From: Candidatus Copromonas faecavium (nom. illeg.) | GTDB taxonomy: Bacteria > Bacillota > Clostridia > Lachnospirales > Lachnospiraceae | Direction of reading: 5' to 3' | Assembly (NCBI GenBank): GCA_018712915.1 | Contig: DVGC01000045.1 | Location: forward strand, 1-49,200 | Length of the DNA: 49,200 nucleotides | Shown here: piece by piece, positions 24,555-33,366 of the stretch | Numbering within the stretch: position 1 is the first letter of the stretch | How the letters are laid out: each line of letters opens with the position of its first letter | Program-made: the position numbers and the translations under genes | Notes under the pieces: model-generated | Told to the model about the DNA's origin: nothing | Databases searched by the model: none | The model's input: only the letters and a program-made list of their open reading frames with translations

Positions 24555-25430
24555 ATGGAGAAAGTTTCATTAAAAGGCGTTATTGACATGCATGTGCATA
24601 CCAATCCGGATCTCAGACATCGTGCCTATGATGATTTTGAACTGATGGAAGCGGCTGTCCGGGTAGGAGCCAGAGCCATCGTCATCAAGACTCACCAGGG
24701 AACAACCATGGACCGTGCCTATCTCTGCAACCGCCATAACCAGATTGTTCACGGCGGAGACAATGATTTTACCATGCTCGGCAGCATCACCTTAAACCGG
24801 GTCGTGGGCGGCATCAATCCCAAGGCGGTTGAAGTGGCCTTAAAGCTGGGCGCCAAGGTGGTATGGCTTCCGACCCAGTCTGCCAGAAACCATATGGTGA
24901 AAAACCATCAGGATCCGGCTGGCTGCGTGGATGTAATCAGGGATGGAAAAATTGTTCCGGAGCTTTCCGATGTGTTCGGACTGATTAAGGACCATAACGC
25001 GGTTCTGGGAACAGCTCATATTTCTCCAGAGGAAGCGTTTGTGGTGGTGGAGGCCGCCAGAAACGCCGGTGTGAAGAATATTGTGATCACCCATCCGGAG
25101 TGGTGGATTGTGGACATGAGCGTGGAGGATCAGAAACGTCTGGTAAAGGACTATGATGTGGTTCTGGAACGGTGCTATGCCCAGAATATGGGAGGCGGAA
25201 AGTATAAGAGCAACCTTCCGTCCAATCTGGAAATCATTAAGGAAGTCGGCTATGAGCACGTGATGGTGGATACCGACGGCGGTCAGGTGGAAAATCCGCA
25301 CTGGGAGCTGGCCATGGAGGAGTATATGCAGTACCTGGCAGATCATGGAATCCCCATGGAGCAGGTATACCATATGACAAAAACTATTCCGTCCAGGCTG
25401 TTAGGCCTGTCAGAAGCTTCCGGGCAGTAA
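24555..25430 (+). CDS. DUF6282 family, metal-dependent hydrolase-like protein
   Basis: Soluble 291-residue protein resembling TIM-barrel amidohydrolases. An N-terminal DMHVHTNPD (Asp11, His13, His15) gives the HxH metal pair; further candidate ligands are His44 (KTHQGTT), THPEWW and DTDGG late in the chain. The reaction is not established for this family as far as I know. Pairing with a dicarboxylate-type transporter and a divergent LysR suggests that it acts on an imported small molecule, perhaps by hydrolysis or decarboxylation; this is inference. Confidence 0.75.
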   Translation: MEKVSLKGVIDMHVHTNPDLRHRAYDDFELMEAAVRVGARAIVIKTHQGTTMDRAYLCNRHNQIVHGGDNDFTMLGSITLNRVVGGINPKAVEVALKLGAKVVWLPTQSARNHMVKNHQDPAGCVDVIRDGKIVPELSDVFGLIKDHNAVLGTAHISPEEAFVVVEAARNAGVKNIVITHPEWWIVDMSVEDQKRLVKDYDVVLERCYAQNMGGGKYKSNLPSNLEIIKEVGYEHVMVDTDGGQVENPHWELAMEEYMQYLADHGIPMEQVYHMTKTIPSRLLGLSEASGQ

Positions 25431-25461
25431 AGAGGCTTTCAAATCGGAAATGCTGTTTTCA

Positions 25462-25507
25462 GGGCGCATGAGACGGGATGTTTCCATACCCGTTTCACCT
25501 GCCGCCC
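25462..25507 (+). other. Intercistronic RNA hairpin
   Basis: GGGCG (25462-25466) with CGCCC (25503-25507), and inside it TGAGACGGG (25469-25477) with CCCGTTTCA (25489-25497). No T run follows, so this looks less like a terminator than a stabilising or processing hairpin between the DUF6282 and transporter genes. Confidence 0.5.
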
Positions 25508-25553
25508 GTGAAAATAAAATAAGCTTAAGTAATGAGTTTTAGGAGGAACGACT

Positions 25554-26867
25554 ATGATTAGCGTGATTCTTGTGGCCTCCATCGCCCTGGCGGTGGTTCT
25601 GGGCTACAAAACCAACATCAATACAGGCTTTTTCTGTATTGCGTTTGCTTTCCTGATTGGTTGCTTCGGCCTGGGAATTTCCACCAAAAGCCTGATTGGA
25701 TTCTGGCCCACCAGCACCATGTTTGTGATTCTTTCCGTTTCCCTGTTCTATAATTTTGCAGCGGTAAACGGCACCCTGGAAAAATTGTCGTCTTCGCTTC
25801 TTTATGCATGCCGGAGCTTTCCGGGCCTGCTCCCCTTCGCCCTGTTTTTTGTGGCAGTTGTACTTTCCGTAATGGGAGCTGCATACTTTACCGTACTTGC
25901 TTTCCTGGCTCCTATTACACTTGTGATCTGCGATGAGGCCAGGATGGACAAGCTGACAGGAGCGGTTGCCATCAACTGCGGCGCCCTGGCAGGGGGAAAC
26001 TTCCCGACAGCAGCCCTTGGCGTTGTATTCCGCGGCCTGATGGATACTGCTTATGAAGCAAATCCGTCTCTGGAGGCTGTGGACTCCTTCTCCGCCGAGC
26101 TGAAAATTTTCGGTTTTGCCATTGTTTTTTCCATTATTCTGATTGCCGTATTCCGTTATGGCTTTAAGGAAAACAGAAACATCGGAAAGGGTATTACCTT
26201 TAAGAAGCCTGAGCCTTTCGATGAAAAGCAGAAAAAGACTCTGACTCTGATGCTGCTTATGATGGCTGTCGTTCTTGTTTTCCCGCTGTTAAATATGATT
26301 CTGCCGGGAAATTCCTTTATCAGCGCAATCAGCAGCAAAGTAGATGTGGGCCTGGTGGCCATCTGCTTTACAGTCATTGCATTATTAATGAATCTGGCGC
26401 CGCAGAAGGAAGTCATTGCCAGAGTTCCGTGGAATACAATTATCATGATTGCCGGAGCAGGAATGCTGATTGCCGTTGCGGTTGAGGCCGGCACCATCGA
26501 AGCTCTGTCTGCATGGATTGGTTCCAATGTTCCGGTGGCCCTTGTTCCGATTGCCTTCAGCCTGGTAGCTGCGTTCATGAGTTTCTTCAGCTCTACCACA
26601 GGAGTTGTGACACCGGCCCTGTTCCCCTTAATTCCGGCTCTGGCCCAGTCCACAGGCCTGGATGCGACCGTGCTTTTTGCCTGCACAGTTCTGGGAGCCC
26701 AGTCCAGTGCCATCAGCCCCTTCTCTTCCGGCGGCAGCCTGATTCTTGGTTCCTGCGGAAAGGAAGAGGAAAGAAACAGCCTGTTCAACCGTCTCTTATT
26801 TGTGGCGGTACCCATCAGCGTCATCTGCAGTGCAGTTTATAATGTGGTTGTAGCGATGGTTTTATAG
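25554..26867 (+). CDS. MatC-like dicarboxylate transporter (ion transporter superfamily)
   Basis: Integral membrane carrier of 437 residues with about eleven hydrophobic segments. The N-terminal third (ALAVVLGYKTNINTGFFCIA) resembles the MatC N-terminal family of malonate/dicarboxylate carriers. SSTTGVVTPALFPLIPAL near residue 345 and QSSAISPFSSGG near 383 resemble the repeated hairpin motifs of SLC13/DcuC-type carriers. AGGAGG precedes the ATG. It probably imports the substrate for the DUF6282 protein; substrate unknown. Confidence 0.8.
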   Translation: MISVILVASIALAVVLGYKTNINTGFFCIAFAFLIGCFGLGISTKSLIGFWPTSTMFVILSVSLFYNFAAVNGTLEKLSSSLLYACRSFPGLLPFALFFVAVVLSVMGAAYFTVLAFLAPITLVICDEARMDKLTGAVAINCGALAGGNFPTAALGVVFRGLMDTAYEANPSLEAVDSFSAELKIFGFAIVFSIILIAVFRYGFKENRNIGKGITFKKPEPFDEKQKKTLTLMLLMMAVVLVFPLLNMILPGNSFISAISSKVDVGLVAICFTVIALLMNLAPQKEVIARVPWNTIIMIAGAGMLIAVAVEAGTIEALSAWIGSNVPVALVPIAFSLVAAFMSFFSSTTGVVTPALFPLIPALAQSTGLDATVLFACTVLGAQSSAISPFSSGGSLILGSCGKEEERNSLFNRLLFVAVPISVICSAVYNVVVAMVL

Positions 26868-27020
26868 CATTCATAAAACTGGCGTCAAAAAACATGGCGC
26901 CAAAAGGCTGATATTTAAAAAGGACAATATCTAAAAAATACAGTATCTGAACATGATGCCGCGGTTATGATGATGCCGCTGTAAGCGATCGATTCGTTTT
27001 ATAGAATGGAGGATAATGTG

Positions 27021-28232
27021 ATGGAAAAGATTCAGATGACCACTCCGCTTGTGGAGATGGACGGCGATGAGATGACCAGAATTCTCTGGCAGATGATCAA
27101 GGATGAGCTTTTGCTTCCGTTTATTGATCTGAAAACGGAATACTATGATCTGGGTCTGGAATACCGTGATAAGACCAACGACCAGGTAACCATTGATTCT
27201 GCCGAGGCCACGAAAAAATACGGCGTTGCCGTAAAGTGTGCGACAATCACCGCCAATGCGGCGCGGGTGAAGGAGTACAATCTGAAGGAGATGTGGAAGA
27301 GCCCCAATGGCACTATCCGCGCAATCCTGGACGGAACGGTTTTCCGCTGCCCGATTGTTGTAAAGGGAATTGAGCCCTGTGTGAAGAGCTGGAAGAAACC
27401 CATCACACTGGCCAGACATGCGTATGGCGATGTTTATAAGAATGCAGAAATGCAGATTCCCGGACCGGGCGAGGTAAAGTTAGTGTATACGCCGGCTGAC
27501 GGTTCTCCTGAGCAGACCATTACGGTTCATCAGTTTGAAGGCAGCGGCGTGGTTCAGGGACAGTATAACCTGGATGAGTCCATTGAAAACTTTGCCAAGA
27601 GCTGTTTTGAATATGCCCTGGAGACAAAGCAGGATCTGTGGTTTGCCACCAAGGATACGGTATCCAAGAAATACGATCACCGCTTCAAGGACATCTTTGC
27701 TGAGATGTACGAGAAGCAGTATAAGGAAGCCTTTGAAAAAGAGGGGATTGAGTATTTCTATACCCTGATCGATGATGCTGTGGCCCGCATCATGAAGGCA
27801 GAAGGAGGCTTTATCTGGGCCTGTAAGAACTATGACGGAGACGTAATGAGCGATATGGTATCCTCAGCCTTCGGCTCTCTTGCAATGATGACCTCCGTTC
27901 TCGTTTCCCCTCACGGCTACTATGAGTATGAGGCTGCCCATGGAACGGTGCAGCGTCATTACTACAAGCATCTGAAGGGAGAGGAGACCTCCACCAACTC
28001 CGTAGCTACGATTTTCGCATGGACCGGTGCATTAAGAAAGCGGGGAGAGATGGACGGAATCAAGGATCTGATGACCTTTGCAGACAAGCTGGAAAAGGCA
28101 GTCATTGATACCATCGAAGGCGGTGAGATGACCAAGGATCTGGCCCTCATTACCACAATTCCCAATCCCAAGGTTTTAAACAGCAGAGATTTCATTCTTG
28201 CTGTCCGCGGCAGACTGGAAAAGAGTTTATAA
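27021..28232 (+). CDS. icd: NADP-dependent isocitrate dehydrogenase
   Basis: Converts isocitrate to 2-oxoglutarate and CO2 with reduction of NADP. 403 residues of the eukaryotic-like homodimeric type: [11 protein letters not shown] near the start, [16 protein letters not shown] (about 94-109), [17 protein letters not shown] and [15 protein letters not shown] segments, [15 protein letters not shown] chose ATG 27021 because GGAGG lies 8 nt upstream; ATG 27006 would begin before that site. Citrate synthase and aconitase are not adjacent, so it stands alone between the LysR-linked transporter and the csoR region. Confidence 0.95.
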   Translation: MEKIQMTTPLVEMDGDEMTRILWQMIKDELLLPFIDLKTEYYDLGLEYRDKTNDQVTIDSAEATKKYGVAVKCATITANAARVKEYNLKEMWKSPNGTIRAILDGTVFRCPIVVKGIEPCVKSWKKPITLARHAYGDVYKNAEMQIPGPGEVKLVYTPADGSPEQTITVHQFEGSGVVQGQYNLDESIENFAKSCFEYALETKQDLWFATKDTVSKKYDHRFKDIFAEMYEKQYKEAFEKEGIEYFYTLIDDAVARIMKAEGGFIWACKNYDGDVMSDMVSSAFGSLAMMTSVLVSPHGYYEYEAAHGTVQRHYYKHLKGEETSTNSVATIFAWTGALRKRGEMDGIKDLMTFADKLEKAVIDTIEGGEMTKDLALITTIPNPKVLNSRDFILAVRGRLEKSL

Positions 28233-28240
28233 GGATAAAG

Positions 28241-28274
28241 CAGGCATCCCGGAGAATTCCGGGGTGCCTGTTTT
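28241..28274 (+). terminator. Terminator of icd
   Basis: CAGGCATCCCGG (28241-28252) pairs with CCGGGGTGCCTG (28259-28270, one G-U pair) and is followed by TTTT. Confidence 0.85.
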
Positions 28275-28380
28275 GCACAGGGCCGCCGGGGCATTTTGCG
28301 AAGTGCCTGCTTTGTGTGGGGCTGTCGGAGTGTTCTGCCCAGGGCTTGTCCCGCAGAGCCCGGACGGTTCGTCTTGACAA
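28264..28380 (+). repeat. Three degenerate 39-bp tandem repeats
   Basis: Units start at 28264, 28303 and 28342, each opening G(T/G)GC(C/T)TG. Units 1 and 2 match at 26 of 39 positions by my hand alignment, and 11 of the 13 differences are transitions. Unit 3 matches unit 1 at about 23 of 39 and its end supplies the TTGACA of the csoR promoter. The 5' end overlaps the icd terminator. The rest of the gap before csoR (28403-28537) shows nothing else. Confidence 0.6.
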
Positions 28381-28402
28381 ACTACCCGTTCCGTCTGATA
28401 AT
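28374..28402 (+). promoter_or_regulatory. Promoter of csoR-like gene
   Basis: TTGACA (28374-28379), 17-bp spacer, GATAAT (28397-28402), giving a leader of about 130 nt before the csoR ATG. The spacer contains ACTACCCG, only a partial resemblance to a CsoR half-site. Confidence 0.78.
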
Positions 28403-28537
28403 AAAAGAAAGCCGCAGGAGAAACGGGCCGGCATGAAAAGCACATGCCTCCGTGAAAGGAACGTACAGGATGCGCCGGTGGTTCCGGCGCTTTTTTCGTA
28501 TACAGAAACAGCGGCAGTGATGTCTGGAGGAATGAAG

Positions 28538-28813
28538 ATGAGACAATGCATGGACTCTGAAAATCTGCATCGGAGACTGAAAAAAATTATCGGCCAGGTT
28601 CAGGCCATTGACCGGATGGTGGACGAGGATGTTCCCTGTGAGGATATTCTGGCGCAGATCAACGCGGCAAAATCGGCGCTTCACAAGTGCGGGCAGATTG
28701 TCCTGGAAGGACATATCAAACACTGCGTCCGGGATGGAATTGAGCATGGAGACGCGGACCAGACTGTGGCCAATTTTACCAAGGCAGTAGAACGGTTTGC
28801 CAATATGACGTAG
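28538..28813 (+). CDS. CsoR/RcnR-family (DUF156) metal-sensing repressor
   Basis: Small all-helical DNA-binding repressor, 91 residues. The copper-type triad Cys-His-Cys is visible as Cys34 (DVPCEDIL), His59 and Cys63 (GHIKHC), matching Cys36/His61/Cys65 of mycobacterial CsoR; LHRRLKKIIGQVQAIDRM is the family N-terminus. I chose ATG 28538 with GGAGG 7 nt upstream; the frame is open further upstream but that extension crosses the promoter. A CsoR-type operator precedes the metal ATPase 2.8 kb downstream. A persulfide sensor (CstR) is an alternative but usually lacks the His. Confidence 0.9.
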   Translation: MRQCMDSENLHRRLKKIIGQVQAIDRMVDEDVPCEDILAQINAAKSALHKCGQIVLEGHIKHCVRDGIEHGDADQTVANFTKAVERFANMT

Positions 28814-28890
28814 GACAGACGGCCGGGTGATGAAAACAGACGGATTTCAGAATGATTTGGGAAATGACGGGAAAGGGGATGGTGAATACC

Positions 28891-29439
28891 ATGCGGGTAT
28901 GGACGAAGCAGCATGAAAATATGCTGGAGGAACTTTTGGATACGGGGCGTTATACGGCAAAAAAGCAGTATGCGGCCGGGGATCTGACGGATCAGGCTTA
29001 TCTTATGCTGGAAGCATATGACTGGCTGGTAAAAAACGGCCCCCAGTCGGACAAACGGCCGGAGGATGCGGCTTATCCTGTGTGGCTGTCCTTTTCCAGG
29101 CGGACCGCGATGCTGATGGAAAAAAATATGGTCCTTCTTGAGCTGGAGGTGGATCCGTCCCGGCTCACGTTTATTGATATTGAAAAATGGACATCCATTC
29201 TCAATTATTCCTATATTCCCGCCAACCAGGCGGATATGAGGAGACACAGGGAGCTTTTAAACGCATACGGAGTCAGCGACGTGAAGGCGTATATGACCCA
29301 GTTTTATCCGGAGATTAAAAGAGAAATCAGAGAGAGCTGGAGGCGGCTGTTTGTAGAGGGAATTCCGGAGAACCTGGAGGCTTATTATGGAAACATATGG
29401 GAGGTGAAAAAGGAATGGCTGGTACAGGTCATACGATAA
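28891..29439 (+). CDS. DUF3841 family protein (first of a pair)
   Basis: Soluble protein of about 182 residues without a signal peptide. It starts VWTKQHENMLEELLDTGRYT, a DUF3841-like opening, with YDWLVKNGPQ and YPVWLSFS in the middle and the conserved YMTQFYPEIKREIRESWRRL near the end. Start ATG 28891 is a choice by family length; ATG 28879 is also in frame. Function is not known. It overlaps a related gene by 25 nt, suggesting one operon with that gene and glycerate kinase. Confidence 0.75.
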   Translation: MRVWTKQHENMLEELLDTGRYTAKKQYAAGDLTDQAYLMLEAYDWLVKNGPQSDKRPEDAAYPVWLSFSRRTAMLMEKNMVLLELEVDPSRLTFIDIEKWTSILNYSYIPANQADMRRHRELLNAYGVSDVKAYMTQFYPEIKREIRESWRRLFVEGIPENLEAYYGNIWEVKKEWLVQVIR

Positions 29440-30017
29440 CGCTTTATACAGCCCAGGCCGATCCGGTGGCTGAGGCCATCCGCCGGGATGGGACGTGCTT
29501 CTCCAAAGAGGCTTATGTTCGAAAAAAGTACGGGGAGTCGGCACCGATTTTTGTGACGGCATATTCCTTTTTCGTGGGGGAAGCTGCAAAAAGAATGGAG
29601 CGGCCGGAGGGAGCAGAGTATCCTTACTGGGCCTTCCATGATTCCTATAATGTGGATCCTTCCGGCGGCTATGGCATGCTGAAACTGGAGGTTCCTCTGG
29701 ATCAGGTTCTGCTGTTTGACGTAAGAGACTGGAACCGGATTCTCTGCCTGAAATATCTGGGGGAGACGGAGGAGGAGGAACGGGAAATCCAGAATCAGCT
29801 TGCAGAACAGGGACTGACGGAGACAAAAATTATGCTGACCAATTTTTATCCGGAATGGAAGATGCGGATTAGGGAAAGCTGGAAACGGCTGTTCCGTCTC
29901 AATGAAAAGCTGAAAGCCGGACAGGACGTGACAAAAAACGGGATTCAGGCCGGTCTGTGGCAGATTCGGAGAGAGTGGATTACAGAAGGAGGAGGATTTC
30001 ATGGAGAGGGAGCATAA
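29415..30017 (+). CDS. DUF3841 family protein (second of a pair)
   Basis: About 200 residues, related to the preceding gene: TITLYTAQ opening, YSFFVGEAAKRM and EYPYWAFHDS in the middle and NFYPEWKMRIRESWKRLF near the end, aligned with TQFYPEIKREIRESWRRL of the first. ATG 29415 has GGAGGTG 8 nt upstream. The shared FYPE-x-K-x-x-IRESW block suggests an old duplication. Function unknown. Its end overlaps the glycerate kinase start by 17 nt. Confidence 0.72.
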   Translation: MAGTGHTITLYTAQADPVAEAIRRDGTCFSKEAYVRKKYGESAPIFVTAYSFFVGEAAKRMERPEGAEYPYWAFHDSYNVDPSGGYGMLKLEVPLDQVLLFDVRDWNRILCLKYLGETEEEEREIQNQLAEQGLTETKIMLTNFYPEWKMRIRESWKRLFRLNEKLKAGQDVTKNGIQAGLWQIRREWITEGGGFHGEGA

Positions 30018-31176
30018 GAAACCGGTTTTTCTGTTTGCCTCCGATTCCTTTAAGGGCAGTCTGTCATCCCAGGAAACGGCCGGACTTCTTAAGAAAGCAG
30101 CGGAACAGGTGTTTCCCGGCTGTCAGACAACAGGTGTCCCGGTGGCCGACGGCGGGGAAGGAACCCTGGAAGCCGTGATGGAGGCAGTGGGAGGAACTTT
30201 TTGCAGAAAAATGGTCTGCGGGCCTTTGGGAGAGCCGGTGGAAGCAGCATATGGCAGCCTTCCCGGAAACCGGGCTCTGATTGAGATGGCGGCAGCTTCG
30301 GGACTTCCTCTTGTGCCTCCGGCTCAGAGAAATCCGCTGAACACCACGACCCGGGGAACCGGTGAGCTTATTCTGGATGCATTGGAGAAGGGATACCGGG
30401 ATATCACCGTGGCCATTGGAGGAAGTGCCACCAATGACGGCGGAATGGGTGCTCTGGCAGCTCTTGGCGTTCGGTTTTCTGATAAAAATGGCCGGGAGCT
30501 GGACGGGTACGGGAGAGATTTGGAACAGGTGGAATCCATGGATCTTTCCGGCCTTTCCGAGGCCGTCCGGGAGACCAGGTTTACGGTTATGTGTGATGTG
30601 ACCAATCCTCTTTTGGGGCCGGATGGGGCAGCCTTTACCTTTGGAACACAGAAGGGAGGCACGCCGGAAATCCTTGAGCGGCTGGAAAAGGGAATGACGC
30701 ATTATGCGGACTGCCTGGAACGGGCAGTCGGAAAACCGGTGAGAGCGCTTCCGGGTTCCGGAGCGGCCGGAGGGCTTGGCGCGGCGCTTCTGTCCGTTTT
30801 AAATGCCAGATTTCAGCCTGGAATTGAGGCGGTTCTGGATCTCATCGACTTTGACCGGCTGCTTTCCGGTGTGGATCTGGTGGTGACTGGAGAAGGAAGG
30901 ATGGACTGGCAGTCTGCTTTTGGAAAAGTACCGGGCGGCGTGGCAGCCCGGGCGAAGAAAAAGGGGATTCCGGTGCTGGCTCTGGTTGGCGGCATGGGGC
31001 CCGGATGCGAAAAGCTTTATGAATTTGGAATTGATGGAATCATGGTGACGCCCTCCGGTCCCATGGAGCTTTCCGAGGCCATGGGACGGGCAAAAGAGCT
31101 TTATTATGACGGAGCGGTCCGGATGTTCCGGATGATGAAAACCGGAATGGAGCTGGCAGACCGGATGGAGATCTGA
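30001..31176 (+). CDS. Glycerate kinase (GarK/GlxK family)
   Basis: Phosphorylates D-glycerate, normally to 2-phosphoglycerate in this family. 391 residues, slightly above the usual ~380. Family motifs: ASDSFKGSLSSQET (13-26), PVADGGEGTLEAV (about 47-59), AIGGSATNDGGMGALAALG near 138-156 and DLVVTGEGRMDWQS near 289-302. It starts inside the end of the second DUF3841 gene and ends the operon. Its link to the DUF3841 proteins is unexplained. Confidence 0.93.
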   Translation: MEREHKKPVFLFASDSFKGSLSSQETAGLLKKAAEQVFPGCQTTGVPVADGGEGTLEAVMEAVGGTFCRKMVCGPLGEPVEAAYGSLPGNRALIEMAAASGLPLVPPAQRNPLNTTTRGTGELILDALEKGYRDITVAIGGSATNDGGMGALAALGVRFSDKNGRELDGYGRDLEQVESMDLSGLSEAVRETRFTVMCDVTNPLLGPDGAAFTFGTQKGGTPEILERLEKGMTHYADCLERAVGKPVRALPGSGAAGGLGAALLSVLNARFQPGIEAVLDLIDFDRLLSGVDLVVTGEGRMDWQSAFGKVPGGVAARAKKKGIPVLALVGGMGPGCEKLYEFGIDGIMVTPSGPMELSEAMGRAKELYYDGAVRMFRMMKTGMELADRMEI

Positions 31177-31230
31177 GATGAGCCAGGATAAGAAATTTTA
31201 CCGGATACGATAAAACGGAAAACATGAACG

Positions 31231-31276
31231 GAACACCGCAGAGCATGACAAAAAATGTTTTGCGGTGTTCTTTATT
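31231..31276 (+). terminator. Terminator after glycerate kinase
   Basis: GAACACCGCA (31231-31240) pairs perfectly with TGCGGTGTTC (31261-31270), followed by TTTATT. Confidence 0.82.
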
Positions 31277-31350
31277 GCAGAGCCACATGTTCCGGAGGAG
31301 ACAGGAACATACGGTGGATTCTGCCTGGAAGGAATTGCGGCGTGAGCTTC

Positions 31351-31379
31351 TTGACAACCTATACCCCTATAGGTATTAT
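31351..31379 (+). promoter_or_regulatory. Metal-ATPase promoter with CsoR-type operator in the spacer
   Basis: TTGACA (31351-31356), 17-bp spacer, TATTAT (31374-31379). The spacer holds an inverted repeat, ACCTATA-CCCC-TATAGGT (31357-31374), resembling the TATACCCC...GGGTATA-like sites of CsoR/CstR (DUF156) repressors. A bound repressor would block RNA polymerase directly. A second -10-like TATAAT is at 31385-31390. Confidence 0.78.
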
Positions 31380-31462
31380 AATTTTATAATAGACGGGCAG
31401 GATGGGGGCAGAGTGGATGGCTTCCGTATCTGCCGGATGAAAATAGTCGAGGAGGCGTGATG

Positions 31463-33337
31463 ATGGAAAAGCTGGAAAAACTGCTGGAATGGGGAGGCAC
31501 AAAGAGGGATATCTGGTTCCTGATTATCTCTGGGATCGGACTTTTCATCAGTATTTTTGATTTGGTTCCCCTGCCTTTTGATGCGGCGTGGATTGCAATT
31601 CTTCTCTGCGGAGTTCCGATTATTCTGGAGGCAGTCATCGGACTTGTGACCGCCTTTGATATTAAGGCGGATGTGCTGGTATCCATTGCACTCATCGCAT
31701 CGGTATTTATCGGAGAAGACTTTGCTGCCGGCGAGGTGGCCTTTATTATGCAGCTGGGCGGACTTTTGGAGGAACTGACGGTGGCCAGAGCCAGGGCCGG
31801 AATCGAAAAGCTGGTGCATCTGACGCCGCGGACGGCCAGACTTCTGACAGACGGCGGTGAAACCATTGTCCCGGCCGAGCAGGTACAGATGGGAGCGCTT
31901 CTTCGTGTCCTTCCCGGAGAGACGGTTCCGGTGGACGGGGTCATTACCTCGGGCCAGACCTCCATTAACCAGGCGGTCATGACAGGAGAATCGCTTCCTG
32001 TGGACAAAAGCGCGGGTGATGAGGTATCCAGCGGAACGGTGAACCAGTTCGGTGCTTTTGAAATGCGCGCCTCCAGGGTGGGGGAGGACAGTTCCATCCA
32101 GCGGATGATCCGGCTGGTTCAGTCGGCAGACGCGGGAAAGGCGAAGATTGTGGGCCTGGCTGACCGGTGGGCCACCTGGATTGTGGTAATTGCCCTGACA
32201 GCGGCTGTTTTGACCTGGCTCGCAACCGGAGAAGCGATCCGCTCCGTAACCATCCTGGTGGTTTTTTGTCCCTGTGCTCTGGTGCTGGCCACACCGACGG
32301 CCATCATGGCGGCCATTGGGAATGCCACAGGACACGGGCTTCTGGTAAGAGAGGGGGATGCGCTGGAGCGTCTGGCGTCCGTATCGCGGATGACCTTTGA
32401 TAAGACAGGAACACTGACGTACGGCACCCCGGAAGTGACAGGGATGAGGAGCTTTCTTCCTGAGATTTCCACGGAGAAGCTGTATGCCTGGGCCGCCGGG
32501 GCGGAGCTGCGTTCTGAGCATCCCCTGGGAAAGGCGGTGGTTCGCTGTTTCCGGAGCCAGGGAAAAGAGATCCCGGAAGCTGAACGGTTTGAGATGCTGC
32601 CGGGCCGGGGCGTTCTGGCAGTCCTTGAGGGAAAGCGAGTTCTGGCCGGAAATCAGGAGCTTTTAACGGAAAACGGGATCCTTCTTACCGATAAGCAGCT
32701 GGCAGAGGCAGAGGGATTTTCAGAGCAGGGATGTACAATCATTTATCTGGCAGCAGAAGGAGAAGCTGCCGGTTTCCTGGCCTTATCCGATACGCTGCGG
32801 CCGGAGGCGGCGGATATGCTGAAGGAACTGGAGAAAACCGGAGTGACGCCGGTCCTCTTAACAGGGGATCATGAACACGCAGCCAGGCACATTGCAGAAT
32901 CCCTTTCCATTACCGAGGTTCACTGGGGCTGTCTGCCGGAGGATAAGCTGAACTACATTGACCAGTGTCAGAAGGAGCAGAAAAAGGTTTGCATGATCGG
33001 AGACGGAATCAACGATGCCCCTGCGCTAAAGAAGGCATGGGTGGGCATTGCCATGGGAGGGATTGGCAGCGATATTGCAGTGGATGCGGCGGACATTGCT
33101 CTGGTTCATGATGAAATCCGGGAGCTTCCCCATCTGGTGCGGCTGTCCAAGAAGATGATGAAAACCATCCAATATAATCTGGCTTTTTCCATGACGTTGA
33201 ATTTCATCGCCATTTTGTTGGCCATGACGGGAATTTTAAATCCGGTGGTCGGCGCTTTGGTTCATAATGCAGGCTCTGTCTTTGTCATCATTCATTCCGC
33301 CCTCCTCTTAAAATGGAGGCAGCGGGAGAATGGATAG
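31463..33337 (+). CDS. Heavy-metal P1B-type ATPase
   Basis: Membrane ATPase that exports transition metal ions, about 624 residues. Motifs in order: TGES (174-177, actuator), CPC (269-271, transport site), DKTGT (313-317, phosphorylation), SEHPLGKA (metal ATPase HP motif) and GDGINDAP. There is no N-terminal metal-binding HMA domain. The last helices carry QYNLAFSMTLN and HNAGSVFVI, which do not let me choose between Cu, Zn/Cd or another metal. ATG 31463 has GGAGG 7 nt upstream; ATG 31460 and GTG 31457 are alternatives. Probably derepressed by the CsoR homologue upstream. Confidence 0.92.
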   Translation: MEKLEKLLEWGGTKRDIWFLIISGIGLFISIFDLVPLPFDAAWIAILLCGVPIILEAVIGLVTAFDIKADVLVSIALIASVFIGEDFAAGEVAFIMQLGGLLEELTVARARAGIEKLVHLTPRTARLLTDGGETIVPAEQVQMGALLRVLPGETVPVDGVITSGQTSINQAVMTGESLPVDKSAGDEVSSGTVNQFGAFEMRASRVGEDSSIQRMIRLVQSADAGKAKIVGLADRWATWIVVIALTAAVLTWLATGEAIRSVTILVVFCPCALVLATPTAIMAAIGNATGHGLLVREGDALERLASVSRMTFDKTGTLTYGTPEVTGMRSFLPEISTEKLYAWAAGAELRSEHPLGKAVVRCFRSQGKEIPEAERFEMLPGRGVLAVLEGKRVLAGNQELLTENGILLTDKQLAEAEGFSEQGCTIIYLAAEGEAAGFLALSDTLRPEAADMLKELEKTGVTPVLLTGDHEHAARHIAESLSITEVHWGCLPEDKLNYIDQCQKEQKKVCMIGDGINDAPALKKAWVGIAMGGIGSDIAVDAADIALVHDEIRELPHLVRLSKKMMKTIQYNLAFSMTLNFIAILLAMTGILNPVVGALVHNAGSVFVIIHSALLLKWRQRENG

Positions 33338-33366
33338 ACATTGAAAGAAGGGGCGCCAGGGAGCGG

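Noticed and set aside
28316..28537. Upstream extension of the csoR-like gene
   Set aside because: It would start upstream of the TTGACA/GATAAT promoter and in the 39-bp repeats; ATG 28538 has GGAGG and family length.
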